Assembly (NCBI RefSeq): GCF_014217335.1
Contig: NZ_CP060092.1
Span: forward strand, 2,373,501 to 2,437,500
Length of the DNA stretch: 64,000 nucleotides
Origin: Teredinibacter purpureus
GTDB lineage: Bacteria; Pseudomonadota; Gammaproteobacteria; Pseudomonadales; Cellvibrionaceae
Reading direction: 5' to 3'
The position numbers and the translations under genes are program-made. The notes beneath the pieces were generated by a model. The model saw nothing but the letters and a program-made list of their open reading frames with translations. It had not been told where the DNA came from and ran no database searches. Positions 8,248 to 17,997 of the stretch are shown one piece after another (positions within the stretch are counted from its first letter, which is position 1; every line of letters begins with the position of its first letter).

Positions 8248-10361
8248 ATGAGGATACCAAAAAGGTTATTCAGCAAGCGTATCGAAAATTTCTTGCATCG
8301 AAAGAGTTAAACCCTCGATACGGTCAAAAACTGATGATCGCTGAAATTGCCCGTACATTGGGAAATATCAAAATGGATGATCATGAAACGCGATCCTCCG
8401 ATAGCCATGTGTGCGTCATAGAAGCGGGAACGGGTACAGGAAAAACGGTTGCCTATCTATTAGCAGCATTACCCATCGCAAAAGCATTGAATAAAAAACT
8501 GGTGCTGGCAACGGCAACAGTGGCGCTACAAGAGCAAGTTGTATTAAAAGATCTTCCCGAATTATTACACCATAGCGAACTAGATTTTCAATTCCGTTTG
8601 GCAAAGGGGCGTGGCCGTTATTTGTGTTTGGCAAAACTCGATAAGCTACTGTCCGTGGATGACGAAGTTCAATTTATTCCGTTATACGAAGATGAGCAAA
8701 GCGGTATAACCACCACCGAAAACAAGTTATACGCTGGCATGATGGAAAAATTGTCTCATGGCGATTGGGATGGCGACCGAGATAATTGGGAAGATGAAAT
8801 AGAGCAGACAACGTGGCAGCGAGTGACTACGGATCACCGACAGTGTACAGGTCGAAAATGCAGCTTTATTCGCAGTTGTTCTTTTTTTAAAGCCCGCGAA
8901 GAGTTAGATGATGTCGACTTAGTTGTCGCGAACCACGATTTAGTGCTTGCCGATCTTGCTTTAGGTGGGGGCGCTATTCTATCTGCTCCAGAAGAAACTA
9001 TTTATATTTTTGATGAAGGACATCACCTTCCAGATAAAGCACTCAATCATTTTGCAACTCATGGGCGTTATCGAAGCACTATTCGTTGGTTAGGTCAAAC
9101 AGAAGGCCAGTGGCAATCGATTGTAGGGCCAATTGCTGAGGCGAGCTATTTTATGCAAATGGCCGCACCAATGGAAGCCAAGCTAAAAAGTGTTCGTACG
9201 GTAATGGAAACGCATTTGTTTTTAATTCAAGCGTTGACGGCAGAGGTAGATCGCGAACAGTTTTCGCCGCGATTGAGGTTTCCTGAAGGCGTGGTGCCAG
9301 AAGAGCTAGAAGTGCTCGCGGTGGAGTTGCAGCGTGAATTTTCAGATTTAGTGCAGCTACTCGGTAAATTAAATAAGGAAATGAACACTCTACTTGACGA
9401 AGACTACCCGACAGTTCCGCGTGTGGATCTCGAAAATACGCTGCCTATACTCGGGTCTATGTTGAGTAGGGCTGAGTCTAGTTTTGAATTATGGACGAGT
9501 TATGCTGATACGCGAGTAGATAAAAAATTTCCTCATGCACGCTGGATTAGCTTGTTGGAATACAATGAACTTAGTGACTTTGAAATGGTGTCTAGCCCTA
9601 TCTTAGCGTCTCGAGCGTTAGAAAAAGATTTGTGGTCTCGATGTTTTGGTGCCGTGGTAACGTCTGCAACATTAACGGCTCTAAATTCGTTTGATCGATT
9701 TAAATACCGCGCAGGAACGTATGACAATAGCCACTATGTAATTGTGCCCAGCCCCTTTGATTATGCGGCAAATGCCGATCTTGTGGTGCCTGAAGCCGCG
9801 ATTGAAGCGAAAGATGCTCAAGCCCATACTGAAAGTTTGATTTCGTTACTGCCCAGTATTATCGATAAAGCGTCAGGCTCTTTGGTGTTGTTTTCTTCTC
9901 GAAAACAAATGCAAGAAGTCTACGAGAATATGCCGCGCGAGTTTAAAACACTCATACTGATTCAGGGCGTTGAAAGCAAGCAAGCGCTGGTAAGAAAACA
10001 TAAAAAACGTATCGACAATAAAGAGGGTAGTGTTTTGTTTGGGCTCGCGAGTTTTTCGGAAGGTGTAGATTTGCCCGGTGAGTATTGTACTCATGTGCTT
10101 ATTGCAAAAATTCCGTTTTCCGTTCCCGACGATCCTTTAGAGGCGGCGTTGGCCGAGTGGATAGAGGCGAGTGGTGGTAATGCTTTTATGCAAATTACGG
10201 TTCCTGACGCGGCCATTAAATTGGTGCAGGCCTGTGGTCGCCTTTTAAGAACAGAGTCTGATAAGGGGCGTATATCCATCTTGGATAAGCGTATTCTGAC
10301 AAAGCGTTATGGCCGAGCATTATTAAATTCTTTGCCGCCTTTTGGTGGTGGCGTGAGGTAG
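8241..10361 (+). CDS. dinG: DinG-type Fe-S ATP-dependent DNA helicase
   Basis: This superfamily 2 5'-to-3' helicase of the XPD/DinG type resolves R-loops, D-loops and replication conflicts. The 706-residue protein has Walker A EAGTGTGKT (61-69), then cysteines of the 4Fe-4S domain (CLAKL, CTGRKCSFIRSC) and the Walker B box IFDEGHH. The C-terminal motifs follow as LFGLASFSEGVDLPG (V) and QACGRLLRT (VI). Length is close to E. coli DinG (716). The start is GTG 8241, with AGGTGA upstream, inside the end of the acyltransferase gene. yqcC follows 6 bp after the stop. Confidence 0.92.
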   Translation: MLNEDTKKVIQQAYRKFLASKELNPRYGQKLMIAEIARTLGNIKMDDHETRSSDSHVCVIEAGTGTGKTVAYLLAALPIAKALNKKLVLATATVALQEQVVLKDLPELLHHSELDFQFRLAKGRGRYLCLAKLDKLLSVDDEVQFIPLYEDEQSGITTTENKLYAGMMEKLSHGDWDGDRDNWEDEIEQTTWQRVTTDHRQCTGRKCSFIRSCSFFKAREELDDVDLVVANHDLVLADLALGGGAILSAPEETIYIFDEGHHLPDKALNHFATHGRYRSTIRWLGQTEGQWQSIVGPIAEASYFMQMAAPMEAKLKSVRTVMETHLFLIQALTAEVDREQFSPRLRFPEGVVPEELEVLAVELQREFSDLVQLLGKLNKEMNTLLDEDYPTVPRVDLENTLPILGSMLSRAESSFELWTSYADTRVDKKFPHARWISLLEYNELSDFEMVSSPILASRALEKDLWSRCFGAVVTSATLTALNSFDRFKYRAGTYDNSHYVIVPSPFDYAANADLVVPEAAIEAKDAQAHTESLISLLPSIIDKASGSLVLFSSRKQMQEVYENMPREFKTLILIQGVESKQALVRKHKKRIDNKEGSVLFGLASFSEGVDLPGEYCTHVLIAKIPFSVPDDPLEAALAEWIEASGGNAFMQITVPDAAIKLVQACGRLLRTESDKGRISILDKRILTKRYGRALLNSLPPFGGGVR

Positions 10362-10367
10362 AGCGGT

Positions 10368-10688
10368 GTGGATAATCGAAATGCCTGTATGCAGGCCCTG
10401 CTTATGTCGCTGGAAGAGGAACTGCGCGATCTTCAATGTTGGCAGCCACAGCCTCCAACGGCCAAGAGTCTACTGAGTACCCAACCTTTTTGTATCGACA
10501 CCCTTTCTTTTGCGCAATGGTTACAATTTGTTTTTATTGTCAGAATACAGGCCTTGATCGACACTGGTCAGCCGCTTCCCCAAAAATGTGCTATTACACC
10601 TATGGCTGAAGAATTTTTTCGACAGCACGGTTTTCAGTCAGAAGCAATTCTTGAGATGGTCAGACAAATCGACGAGATCTTGATGTAA
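10368..10688 (+). CDS. yqcC: YqcC family protein (DUF446)
   Basis: The small 106-residue cytoplasmic protein shows the DUF446 pattern: a central LSFAQWLQFVFIVRIQALIDTGQPLP and a terminal ITPMAEEFF, with an alpha-helical content. Its function is unknown. The GTG start at 10368 has GAGGTAG upstream that overlaps the dinG stop. Its place directly behind dinG makes a three-gene run (acyltransferase, dinG, yqcC). Confidence 0.85.
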   Translation: MDNRNACMQALLMSLEEELRDLQCWQPQPPTAKSLLSTQPFCIDTLSFAQWLQFVFIVRIQALIDTGQPLPQKCAITPMAEEFFRQHGFQSEAILEMVRQIDEILM

Positions 10689-10788
10689 TTGTAGTAATTT
10701 TGGGTTGTTTTGTTGTTGTAAATCTTCGCTTCGTTTTATTATTGATGTTGCTTAATTTATGACAATAAAAATATGCAAGGAGAGCGGC

Positions 10789-11967
10789 ATGGGGAATTTC
10801 GCCACTTATAGAATCGTAAGTTCGGGGGAATGCCTTACTGGCTTTGATGCTCGTAAGGTTAATCGATCCTTTGCTCGATTGTTACGGCTTAGTGATGAAA
10901 AAGCGGCGCTGGCCCTTACCGGCATGCGAACACTCAAAAAAGGTTTGCCTTTGGCGAGTGCGCAAGTGTACAAACGAAAACTTGAGCTTATTGGTGTGGA
11001 TGTTCACCTCGTGCAAGAGGTTGCCGCACTTGAGCCAACTCCCCGTATGAGCGCGACGCCTGCTGACATTCAATCTCCTGAAAATAGTACAGCAGATACA
11101 GCGCCTCAGGCCGTCACGTCGTCAGTAATGCATGCGGTATTCGAACCTAATACCCGCGCGTTGGTTTGTCCAAGATGTGGGCTTGAACAGCCGCAATACG
11201 AGCAGTGTTGTGGGTGTGGTACGTGTCTCCACAACGTAGGCTCAGCCAAACAAGTAATGAATACGGTTCCGCTTTTTCAAACCGACAATCTGAATACAAC
11301 GAATAGGCACACGGCAGAAAAAGGCGCATTGACGGCGCGTGGTATTGCTGCGGGTGCAGTTGCGGCCAGTATGGGTGCGTTTTTGTGGGTGTTGGTAGCG
11401 AAGCTCGTGAACTACGCGCTAGGTCTAGTGGCGTGGTTAATTGGTGGAATGGTGGGGTTTACCGCAGCAAAACTTGGATCGAGAGGCGAGCTTTCCGGCG
11501 TAATATGCGGAGCTTTAGCGTTGTTGGCGGTACTCGGCGGAAAATACACCGTGGCTGAAGCGTTGCAAAATCAATGGCAAGGTGAGTTTGAAATACTCTA
11601 CCAAAACGCAGATTTACAGCCGCTATACGATATGGATATAGCCAATGCACAACGTTACAAAGCGATGGTGGTAGACGAGCAAACCTTGCGTGAATTTATT
11701 ATTGAAAATGGTTATGTACTGGCGTTTACGGACGAAGAGCTTGAAGAGGCCGATATACGTTACTTTACCGAATCGATTGGTCCTCGGTTGGAGCGTCTCG
11801 CTGCAGATGATCTGACTATCGATGATTGGGCAACCATGGCATTTTCCGGCAGTCGGCAGGTCGAATCGACCGTACAAGTGATGCGCAACAGTATCGGTAT
11901 TGCGGAGTTTGTTTTTCTCTTATTGGGCATTGGCACGGCTTATCGTACAGGGCGTGGCCAAGCGTAA
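10789..11967 (+). CDS. Zinc-ribbon membrane protein, function unknown
   Basis: ATG 10789 is preferred over 10759 because AAGGAGA lies 7 bp upstream. The N-terminus (about 1-75) matches a recurrent small module: G-x4-GFDARKVNRSFARLLRLS, then LKKGLPLASAQVYKRKLELIG. It is often found at the N-terminus of uncharacterised membrane proteins. A zinc-ribbon with CPRCG and CCGCGTC follows at about 130-150. Two or three hydrophobic segments follow at about 185-255, then a soluble tail and a last hydrophobic stretch (EFVFLLLGIGTAYR). The topology suggests an inner-membrane protein with a cytoplasmic metal-binding head. A terminator follows; it appears monocistronic. Confidence 0.7.
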   Translation: MGNFATYRIVSSGECLTGFDARKVNRSFARLLRLSDEKAALALTGMRTLKKGLPLASAQVYKRKLELIGVDVHLVQEVAALEPTPRMSATPADIQSPENSTADTAPQAVTSSVMHAVFEPNTRALVCPRCGLEQPQYEQCCGCGTCLHNVGSAKQVMNTVPLFQTDNLNTTNRHTAEKGALTARGIAAGAVAASMGAFLWVLVAKLVNYALGLVAWLIGGMVGFTAAKLGSRGELSGVICGALALLAVLGGKYTVAEALQNQWQGEFEILYQNADLQPLYDMDIANAQRYKAMVVDEQTLREFIIENGYVLAFTDEELEEADIRYFTESIGPRLERLAADDLTIDDWATMAFSGSRQVESTVQVMRNSIGIAEFVFLLLGIGTAYRTGRGQA

Positions 11968-11989
11968 TCCCCCTCCCTCGGTTGTGCTT

Positions 11990-12022
11990 CGAATGACCGG
12001 TTTACCTCATTCGGCTTTTTTT
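11990..12022 (+). terminator. Rho-independent terminator
   Basis: CGAATGA (11990-11996) pairs with TCATTCG (12007-12013) and the inner GG/CC can extend the stem. GC and a run of seven T follow. It ends the zinc-ribbon membrane protein transcript. Confidence 0.7.
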
Positions 12023-12217
12023 ATCGCGAGCCTCGCGTTCGTCGCTGGGTTTGGGCCTAACGGCTGAGTAGCCTATTGTATTGGAGATCACTCGAATTAA
12101 TGCCTTAATTCTTGCCAGAGAACTAAGCTTATAGGTACAGGCCTAATAAGGCCTATATACGCGAGTGCTGCGGCGTGTGTGGCACATTGAGTGGGAAAGC
12201 GAGTAGAGGTGTGCAGC

Positions 12218-13228
12218 ATGAATAATCTTGTTACGCTGGGCGAGTTCGTGATTCAACATCAGCAGGATTACCCCGAAGCCACAGGTGATCTTAGCCAAAT
12301 TTTTGGTGCGATTAAATTGGCGTCGAAACTGGTGCACCGTGAAATCAATAAAGCGGGTATTGCGGACATCGTAGGTTACGCCGGTCAAAAAAATGTTCAG
12401 GGTGAACAGCAGCAAAAATTGGATGTTTACGCAAATGATAAATTTAAAACGGCCTTGGCGGCACGAGGTCTTGTGTGTGGTTTGGCTTCAGAAGAGGAGG
12501 AGTCGTTTGTAGAGTTTACTCAACCACAACATAAAGGTAGCAAATACATTGTATTAATTGACCCCATTGACGGTTCTTCCAATATCGATGTCAATGTTGC
12601 GGTAGGCACAATTTTTTCAATTTATCGACGTGTTTCGCCGCATCAAGAGCCGGTACAGATAGAGGATTTTTTGCAGTGTGGTACAGAGCAAGTGGCGGCA
12701 GGCTATGTTATTTATGGGTCGTCTACTATGTTGGTTTATACCACTGGAAATGGCGTGAACGGTTTTACGTTTGACCCTTCTATAGGTGTTTATTACCTTT
12801 CTCACCCTAATATGGCCATACCTTCAAAGGGCACAATTTATTCGGTAAACGAAGGTAACTATGTTCATTTTCCCGTGGGGGTTAAACAGTATATTAAATA
12901 CTGCCAAGAAAACGATGAAGCAACGCAACGGCCTTACACTTCACGTTACATTGGTTCTTTGGTGGCTGATTTTCACCGAAACTTATTGAAAGGTGGCATT
13001 TTTATCTACCCGTCATACGCGGAAAACGCCTGTGGGAAGTTGCGGTTATTATACGAGTGTAATCCAATGGCGTTTATTATGGAGCAGGCCGGTGGTGCGG
13101 CATCAGACGGTAGGTCACGTATCATTGAACGAGTACCTAACGCCTTACACCAGCGAACCCCGTTTTTTGTGGGGTCGCCTAAAATGGTAGAGAAAGCAGA
13201 AGCGTTCATGGCATATGTTGGCTCGTGA
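12218..13228 (+). CDS. fbp: Class I fructose-1,6-bisphosphatase
   Basis: This enzyme hydrolyses fructose-1,6-bisphosphate to fructose-6-phosphate, the key gluconeogenic step. The metal-binding site [17 protein letters not shown] and the late block [19 protein letters not shown] with GGAASDG are diagnostic. I use ATG 12218 because AGAGGTG lies about 8 bp upstream. The resulting 336 residues fit the family (332 in E. coli), while the upstream in-frame start adds nine residues with no better ribosome site. It is convergent with argS, with 88 bp between and no obvious terminator. Confidence 0.95.
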   Translation: MNNLVTLGEFVIQHQQDYPEATGDLSQIFGAIKLASKLVHREINKAGIADIVGYAGQKNVQGEQQQKLDVYANDKFKTALAARGLVCGLASEEEESFVEFTQPQHKGSKYIVLIDPIDGSSNIDVNVAVGTIFSIYRRVSPHQEPVQIEDFLQCGTEQVAAGYVIYGSSTMLVYTTGNGVNGFTFDPSIGVYYLSHPNMAIPSKGTIYSVNEGNYVHFPVGVKQYIKYCQENDEATQRPYTSRYIGSLVADFHRNLLKGGIFIYPSYAENACGKLRLLYECNPMAFIMEQAGGAASDGRSRIIERVPNALHQRTPFFVGSPKMVEKAEAFMAYVGS

Positions 13229-13316
13229 CACGGGGTACCGAAGCGGTAAATAAGAGCCCAAAAAGAGGTTGAACGTTGGTCTTTATAGGGCCCGCTGAGT
13301 GTCTCTGAGCGTTGCC

Positions 13317-15035
13317 TTACATGCGCTCCATGGTTTCTATTCCCAGTAGCTCTAAGCCTTGTTGTAGGCGTTGGGCAACGTTCTTACTGAGTTGTAAGCG
13401 GCTGTTACGGGTATTGTCGTCGACATCGCTTTTTAATATAGGGCACGCTTCGTAAAACGTCATAAACAAGCTGGCGAGGTCATATAAATACGTGCATAAA
13501 ATATGCGGCATAGCGTCGGCACTAACGTGCTCAAGTGCCTCGTCAAATTGCAATGTTTTCAGTACCAATGATTTTTCTTGGGGTTCTGTTACGCAGAGTT
13601 CGCCGGAGAAACTATTAAGGTCGATATTGGCTTTACGGAATATGCTACATATACGTGCATAGGCGTACTGCATATACGGCCCTGTATTGCCTTCAAAACT
13701 CAGCATAGCGTCCCAGTTAAAGATGTAATCATTGGTGCGCGTTTTAGATAGGTCGGCATATTTTACGGCCCCTATGCCTACTTTTTGAGACACTTCTTTT
13801 ATTGTCGCAGCGTCTAATTCCGGATTTTTTTCACTAACGATTGTGTGTGCACGTTCAATAGCCTCGACCAGTAAGTCGGCGAGTTTTACGGTGCCGCCGC
13901 TTCGTGTTTTAAACGGTTTACCATCGGCGCCCATCATGGTGCCGAAGGGATGATGTTCGAGGTTGACCCATTCATCGACAAAACCTGCTTTGCGTGCAAC
14001 GGTGAATACTTGCTGCATGTGCAACGATTGGCGAGCGTCAATAAAATAAAGTATGCGATTAGCTTTTAAGGTGTTGGCGCGATAGCGCAGTGCCGCCAAG
14101 TCGGTAGTGGCGTATAAATATCCGCCGTCTTTCTTTTGAATGATAACAGGGCTGGGGTTCCCATTTTTATCGGCAAGCTCTTGCAGGAAAACGACTTGAG
14201 CACCGTCATCTTCGACTGCTAGCGCTTGGGCTTTTAGAGCCGTTACGGTGGGGGCTAAATCTTCATTGTATGCGCTTTCGCCGCGAACGTTAGACGCGTT
14301 CAGTGTGACATTCAGCGTTTGGTAAATATCTTCGCTATGCTTCAGCGATACATTTTTAAATTGTTCCCAAAGCCTTAATACCTTTGCATCGCCAGATTGT
14401 AACGCGACCACGTATTGGCGTGCTCGGTCTGCGAAAGCGGTGTCTTTATCGAAGTGAGCTTTTGCTTGTTGGTAGAAGCCTTCTAAATCTTTTAAGGCGA
14501 GTTCAGCGCGTTCTCCATCACCTAGCTGCTCTTCGAGTTCGGCAATGAGCATACCAAACTGAGTGCCCCAGTCGCCGACATGGTTTTGGCGTATCACCTT
14601 GTCGCCACGAAACTCTAATATGCGGGCGATGGCGTCGCCAATAATAGTAGAGCGCAAATGCCCCACATGCATTTCTTTGGCAAGGTTTGGTGAAGAATAA
14701 TCGATAACGACGGTTTGGCTATCGATACGCTCTTGTGCGGGCATATCGTACTGTTTGGCTAACCATGTACTGGCTAAATGAATATTGATAAATCCTGGGC
14801 CGGCGATGTCTATTTTTTCTGCAATGCCGTTAAGGTCCAGGTGATCGACGATTGTTTGCGCCAGTACGCGGGGGTTGGTTTTCATCGCTTTAGCGGCAGC
14901 CATAGCGCCATTGGCTTGGTAATCACCAAAACCGGCCTTTTTACTGATGGCAACATGAGGGCTATAGTCGCTAGGAATACCGGCATCTGACATGGCATGG
15001 CGTACACGATCGGCGAGAAAACTACGAATATTCAT
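13317..15035 (-). CDS. argS: Arginyl-tRNA synthetase
   Basis: This class I synthetase charges tRNA-Arg. The HIGH signature is [12 protein letters not shown] (about residues 121-132), preceded by [12 protein letters not shown]. The KMSKS region is degenerate, as is usual in ArgS ([15 protein letters not shown]). The N-terminal Add-1 domain (1-90) and the C-terminal anticodon-binding DALR domain, which ends with [10 protein letters not shown], are present. The 572 residues compare with 577 in E. coli. It is divergent from the enoyl-CoA hydratase/isomerase gene. Confidence 0.96.
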   Translation of the reverse strand: MNIRSFLADRVRHAMSDAGIPSDYSPHVAISKKAGFGDYQANGAMAAAKAMKTNPRVLAQTIVDHLDLNGIAEKIDIAGPGFINIHLASTWLAKQYDMPAQERIDSQTVVIDYSSPNLAKEMHVGHLRSTIIGDAIARILEFRGDKVIRQNHVGDWGTQFGMLIAELEEQLGDGERAELALKDLEGFYQQAKAHFDKDTAFADRARQYVVALQSGDAKVLRLWEQFKNVSLKHSEDIYQTLNVTLNASNVRGESAYNEDLAPTVTALKAQALAVEDDGAQVVFLQELADKNGNPSPVIIQKKDGGYLYATTDLAALRYRANTLKANRILYFIDARQSLHMQQVFTVARKAGFVDEWVNLEHHPFGTMMGADGKPFKTRSGGTVKLADLLVEAIERAHTIVSEKNPELDAATIKEVSQKVGIGAVKYADLSKTRTNDYIFNWDAMLSFEGNTGPYMQYAYARICSIFRKANIDLNSFSGELCVTEPQEKSLVLKTLQFDEALEHVSADAMPHILCTYLYDLASLFMTFYEACPILKSDVDDNTRNSRLQLSKNVAQRLQQGLELLGIETMERM

Positions 15036-15259
15036 GGTAATAATATCTTGAATGCTGAAGGAAGCGCGATTGTAACGGCATGGCTGTCAGAAGCAAGTTT
15101 GTGGGTCAAGAAACCAACGAGTTTTAACGAGGGTAGGTATTGCCACTCAGGGCGGATAAATAGGCTATAGGTTTACAGCGCGTTAGCATAGAGAATAGCG
15201 AGGCTGTTCTATAATGGTAGACGAGATAAAGAAGCGTAAACGAATACGACGGAGAAGGG

Positions 15260-16042
15260 ATGGGTATGACAACAAATATTGTAACTGAGCGCGACGCAGG
15301 CGTATTGATGATCACCTTGAATCGTGTCAATAAGAAGAATGCACTTAATCAGGCCATGTATCAGGCGCTGGCGGAAACGCTGAATGCGGCGGCGGATAAC
15401 CAAGCGGTAAGGGTCGTGTTGATAACGGGTGTGGAAGATTGTTTTTGCAGCGGTAACGACCTCGCCGATTTTGCTAATTTTATGTCGGAGCCGGAGAAGC
15501 TGGCAGGCAGTGAGAACCCCACACTGGCCTTTATGTTAGCTCTGGAAAAATGTCCTAAACCGGTGGTGGCGGCAGTCTCTGGCCCCGCAGTGGGCATAGG
15601 AACAACAATGCTTTTACATTGTGATTTAGTTTATTGTGCAGAAAATACAGCGTTTTCGTTGCCTTTCGTTAATTTGGGCTTAAGGCCAGAGTATGCCAGT
15701 TCATATTTGCTGCCGAGATTAGCGGGCCATGCGCGAGCGGCAGAATGGATATTATTGGGTGAGCCTTTTGGCGCAGAGGCGGCTTATCAAGCGGGCTTGG
15801 TTAATGGCGTAGTGGATGATCCTCTTTTAAAAGCACGCGAAGTGTGCCACAAGTTGGCGGCTCAAGCGCCTATAGCCGTTCGTGAGGCGAAGGCGTTGCT
15901 AAAGTTATCGGGTCGAAAGGCGGTGAGCGATACGTTGAATACAGAGCTCCAAAGCTTTGTCGCGAGCTTGTCGAGCCCTGAGTTTGGAGAGGCGGTAACG
16001 GCTTTTTTTGAAAAGCGTCCAGCCGATTTTTCTAAAATTTAA
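15260..16042 (+). CDS. Enoyl-CoA hydratase/isomerase (crotonase) family
   Basis: The 260-residue crotonase-fold protein shows the oxyanion-hole segments CFCSGNDLADF and AVSGPAVGIGTTMLLHCD. At the first catalytic Glu position of true hydratases the sequence is SLPFVNLGLRPEYASS, with Phe where Glu144 would be, so an isomerase-type (ECI/PaaG) activity is more likely than hydration. That reading is an inference. GGAG lies 5 bp before ATG 15260; a second ATG at 15266 is also possible. It is followed by a 2,4-dienoyl-CoA-reductase-like SDR, which suggests a joint role in unsaturated fatty acid beta-oxidation. Confidence 0.8.
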   Translation: MGMTTNIVTERDAGVLMITLNRVNKKNALNQAMYQALAETLNAAADNQAVRVVLITGVEDCFCSGNDLADFANFMSEPEKLAGSENPTLAFMLALEKCPKPVVAAVSGPAVGIGTTMLLHCDLVYCAENTAFSLPFVNLGLRPEYASSYLLPRLAGHARAAEWILLGEPFGAEAAYQAGLVNGVVDDPLLKAREVCHKLAAQAPIAVREAKALLKLSGRKAVSDTLNTELQSFVASLSSPEFGEAVTAFFEKRPADFSKI

Positions 16043-16072
16043 ATAGTGGATTACCAGGAACAGGTTAATTAT

Positions 16073-16894
16073 ATGAGCCAAATACCGTTGGATTTTAGTG
16101 GGTATACCGTAATGGTGGTAGGTGGCACCAGCGGTATTAATCGTGGTATTGCTGAAAGCTTTGCACGGGCGGGCGCGAAGGTGGCGGTGGCGAGCCGTAG
16201 TGAAGAAAAAGTGGAAGATACGGTCGCGGCGCTGTCGGTATTAGGCGCCGAAAGCATGGGGTTTGCTGCTGATGTACGCGATCAGGCGTCGATTAAAAAG
16301 GGCTTCGAGGACGTTGAACGCGTATTGGGTAAGTTTGACGTTTTAGTGAGCGGCGCGGCAGGAAACTTTCCTGCGCTGGCCAATGGTATGTCGGCGAATG
16401 GTTTTAAATCGGTGGTCGATATCGATTTACTCGGTACGTTCCATGTAATGCAAGCGGCTTACCCTCATCTTAAAAAACCGGGCGCGAGTATTATTAATAT
16501 TTCTGCGCCTCAGGCTTTTTTACCGATGGTGGCACAATCTCATGTGTGTGCGGCGAAGGCTGGTGTAGATATGATAACCCGGACATTGGCGATGGAATGG
16601 GGCCCAAAAGGTATTCGTGTGAACAGTGTGGTGCCCGGGCCTATTGAGGGTACCGAAGGCATGAAGCGTTTGGCGCCTACCCCAGAGCTGGTTTCGCAAG
16701 CCACGCAGAGCGTACCCCTTAAACGCTTGGGGCAGCCCGATGATATTGGGAATGTTTGCTTGTTTTTAGGTTCTTCGTTAGCTAGCTATGTGAGTGGTAC
16801 GGTCATACCGGTAGATGGCGGCTGGGCATTGGGAGGCGTTTCGGCGTTCAGCGCAACGCTTGGTGATTTTATGATGCAAATGTCGGAAGAGTAA
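16073..16894 (+). CDS. SDR resembling DECR2-type 2,4-dienoyl-CoA reductase
   Basis: The Rossmann NADP-binding motif is GGTSGINRGIAESFARAG, followed by the usual NNAG-equivalent (SGAAGNFPA). The classical Tyr of YxxxK is absent: the stretch reads HVCAAKAGVDMITRTLAMEWG. The same replacement, with the Lys kept, is what I recall for peroxisomal 2,4-dienoyl-CoA reductases, which also share VDIDLLGTF (active-site Asp) and VPGPIEGTEGMKRL. The likely reaction is NADPH-dependent reduction of 2,4-dienoyl-CoA. ATG 16073 is chosen over GTG 16046 because AGG precedes it at workable spacing. It lies about 30 bp after the crotonase gene. Confidence 0.78.
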   Translation: MSQIPLDFSGYTVMVVGGTSGINRGIAESFARAGAKVAVASRSEEKVEDTVAALSVLGAESMGFAADVRDQASIKKGFEDVERVLGKFDVLVSGAAGNFPALANGMSANGFKSVVDIDLLGTFHVMQAAYPHLKKPGASIINISAPQAFLPMVAQSHVCAAKAGVDMITRTLAMEWGPKGIRVNSVVPGPIEGTEGMKRLAPTPELVSQATQSVPLKRLGQPDDIGNVCLFLGSSLASYVSGTVIPVDGGWALGGVSAFSATLGDFMMQMSEE

Positions 16895-16942
16895 TGGCGC
16901 TGTCTGGTTTTGCATTGAATAGACCTTAAACCACACCCTTGC

Positions 16943-16948
16943 TATGAT
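16943..16948 (+). promoter_or_regulatory. Candidate extended -10 promoter of purU
   Basis: TGCTATGAT (TGN plus TATGAT) lies 45 bp before the purU start and has no good -35 box, as expected for an extended -10 promoter. Only by-eye support. Confidence 0.35.
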
Positions 16949-16992
16949 CGCGCCTTGCCCATTGGGGGGCGCCATTAACGCAAGAGGGCCGT

Positions 16993-17859
16993 ATGACTGT
17001 AAAAGTTACCCAGCTGATCCTTAAGTTCAGTTGTAATGACCAGCCTGGAATAGTGGCGTCTGTCGCTAGTCTGTTTTCTCTCCAAGGGTTCAATATTCGC
17101 GAGTCGTCACAATTTGAAGATGTGACAACGCGTCGTTTTTTTATGCGTACGTTACTTGAGTCGGTCGAAGGGCCTAAAAGCCTTACTGATGTCACTTCGG
17201 CTTTTCAGTCTGTTGCTGATCGTTACCAAATGGATTGGACACTCACTAACGGCACAAAACGCACCAAGGTGTTAATTGCTGTTTCTCAGTGGGGGCATTG
17301 CCTTAATAATTTACTGAATGGCTGGAAGCACGGCACATTACCTGTCGATATAGTGGGAGTGGTGTCTAATCATGATGATATGCGCTCGCTTAGCGAATGG
17401 TACGATGTGCCTTATCACTATTTACCGGTGACTAAAGAGACTAAGGTCGAACAAGAAGCTCAAATGTTAGGCTTGATGACTGATACCGGCGCTGAGCTAT
17501 TAGTGCTCGCGCGATACATGCAAATACTGTCCGACAACCTCTGTAAGCAATTGTCAGGGCGCGCTATTAATATTCATCATTCGTTCTTACCCGGTTTTAA
17601 AGGCGCGAAGCCTTATCATCAAGCGTATGAACGTGGCGTAAAACTTATTGGGGCTACGGCGCATTACGTAACCGCCGAGTTGGATGAAGGGCCTATTATT
17701 GAGCAGGAAGTGGAGCGTGTGACACACGCGAATTCACCAGAAGAGCTTGTAGAATTGGGCCGTAATACCGAAGCCGTTGTATTGCAGCGTGCGGTGCGGT
17801 GGCATGCAGAGCATAGGGTTTTATTGAACGGTAAGAAAACCGTGGTATTTGCGCGTTAA
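16993..17859 (+). CDS. purU: Formyltetrahydrofolate deformylase
   Basis: PurU hydrolyses 10-formyl-THF to THF and formate, balancing one-carbon pools and supplying formate to PurT. The N-terminal ACT domain (about 8-85, FSCNDQPGIVASVASLFS) is followed by a formyltransferase-fold domain. Its active-site segments are INIHHSFLPGFKGAKPYHQA and GATAHYVTAELDEGPIIEQ. At 288 residues it matches the family (280 in E. coli). AGAGGG precedes the ATG. It is transcribed alone and converges on the large FAD dehydrogenase gene. Confidence 0.95.
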   Translation: MTVKVTQLILKFSCNDQPGIVASVASLFSLQGFNIRESSQFEDVTTRRFFMRTLLESVEGPKSLTDVTSAFQSVADRYQMDWTLTNGTKRTKVLIAVSQWGHCLNNLLNGWKHGTLPVDIVGVVSNHDDMRSLSEWYDVPYHYLPVTKETKVEQEAQMLGLMTDTGAELLVLARYMQILSDNLCKQLSGRAINIHHSFLPGFKGAKPYHQAYERGVKLIGATAHYVTAELDEGPIIEQEVERVTHANSPEELVELGRNTEAVVLQRAVRWHAEHRVLLNGKKTVVFAR

Positions 17860-17926
17860 GTCTTTAACGCGACGTTGCAGCAGTACAACCGTGCAACCGT
17901 GCAACACACGGTGTTGATGGTAAGCG

Positions 17927-17944
17927 GTCAGGCCGGAGCCTGAC
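17927..17944. terminator. Hairpin between convergent purU and dehydrogenase genes
   Basis: GTCAGGC-CGGA-GCCTGAC is a perfect 7-bp stem with a tetraloop. A smaller CAACAC-ACG-GTGTTG hairpin lies at 17902-17916. Neither has a T-run, so a transcript-end role is tentative. Confidence 0.4.
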
Positions 17945-17997
17945 ATCGGCGGCTAGGGTAACAGACTGTAGTGGCTGAGTATTCTAGCCTGCGATTA

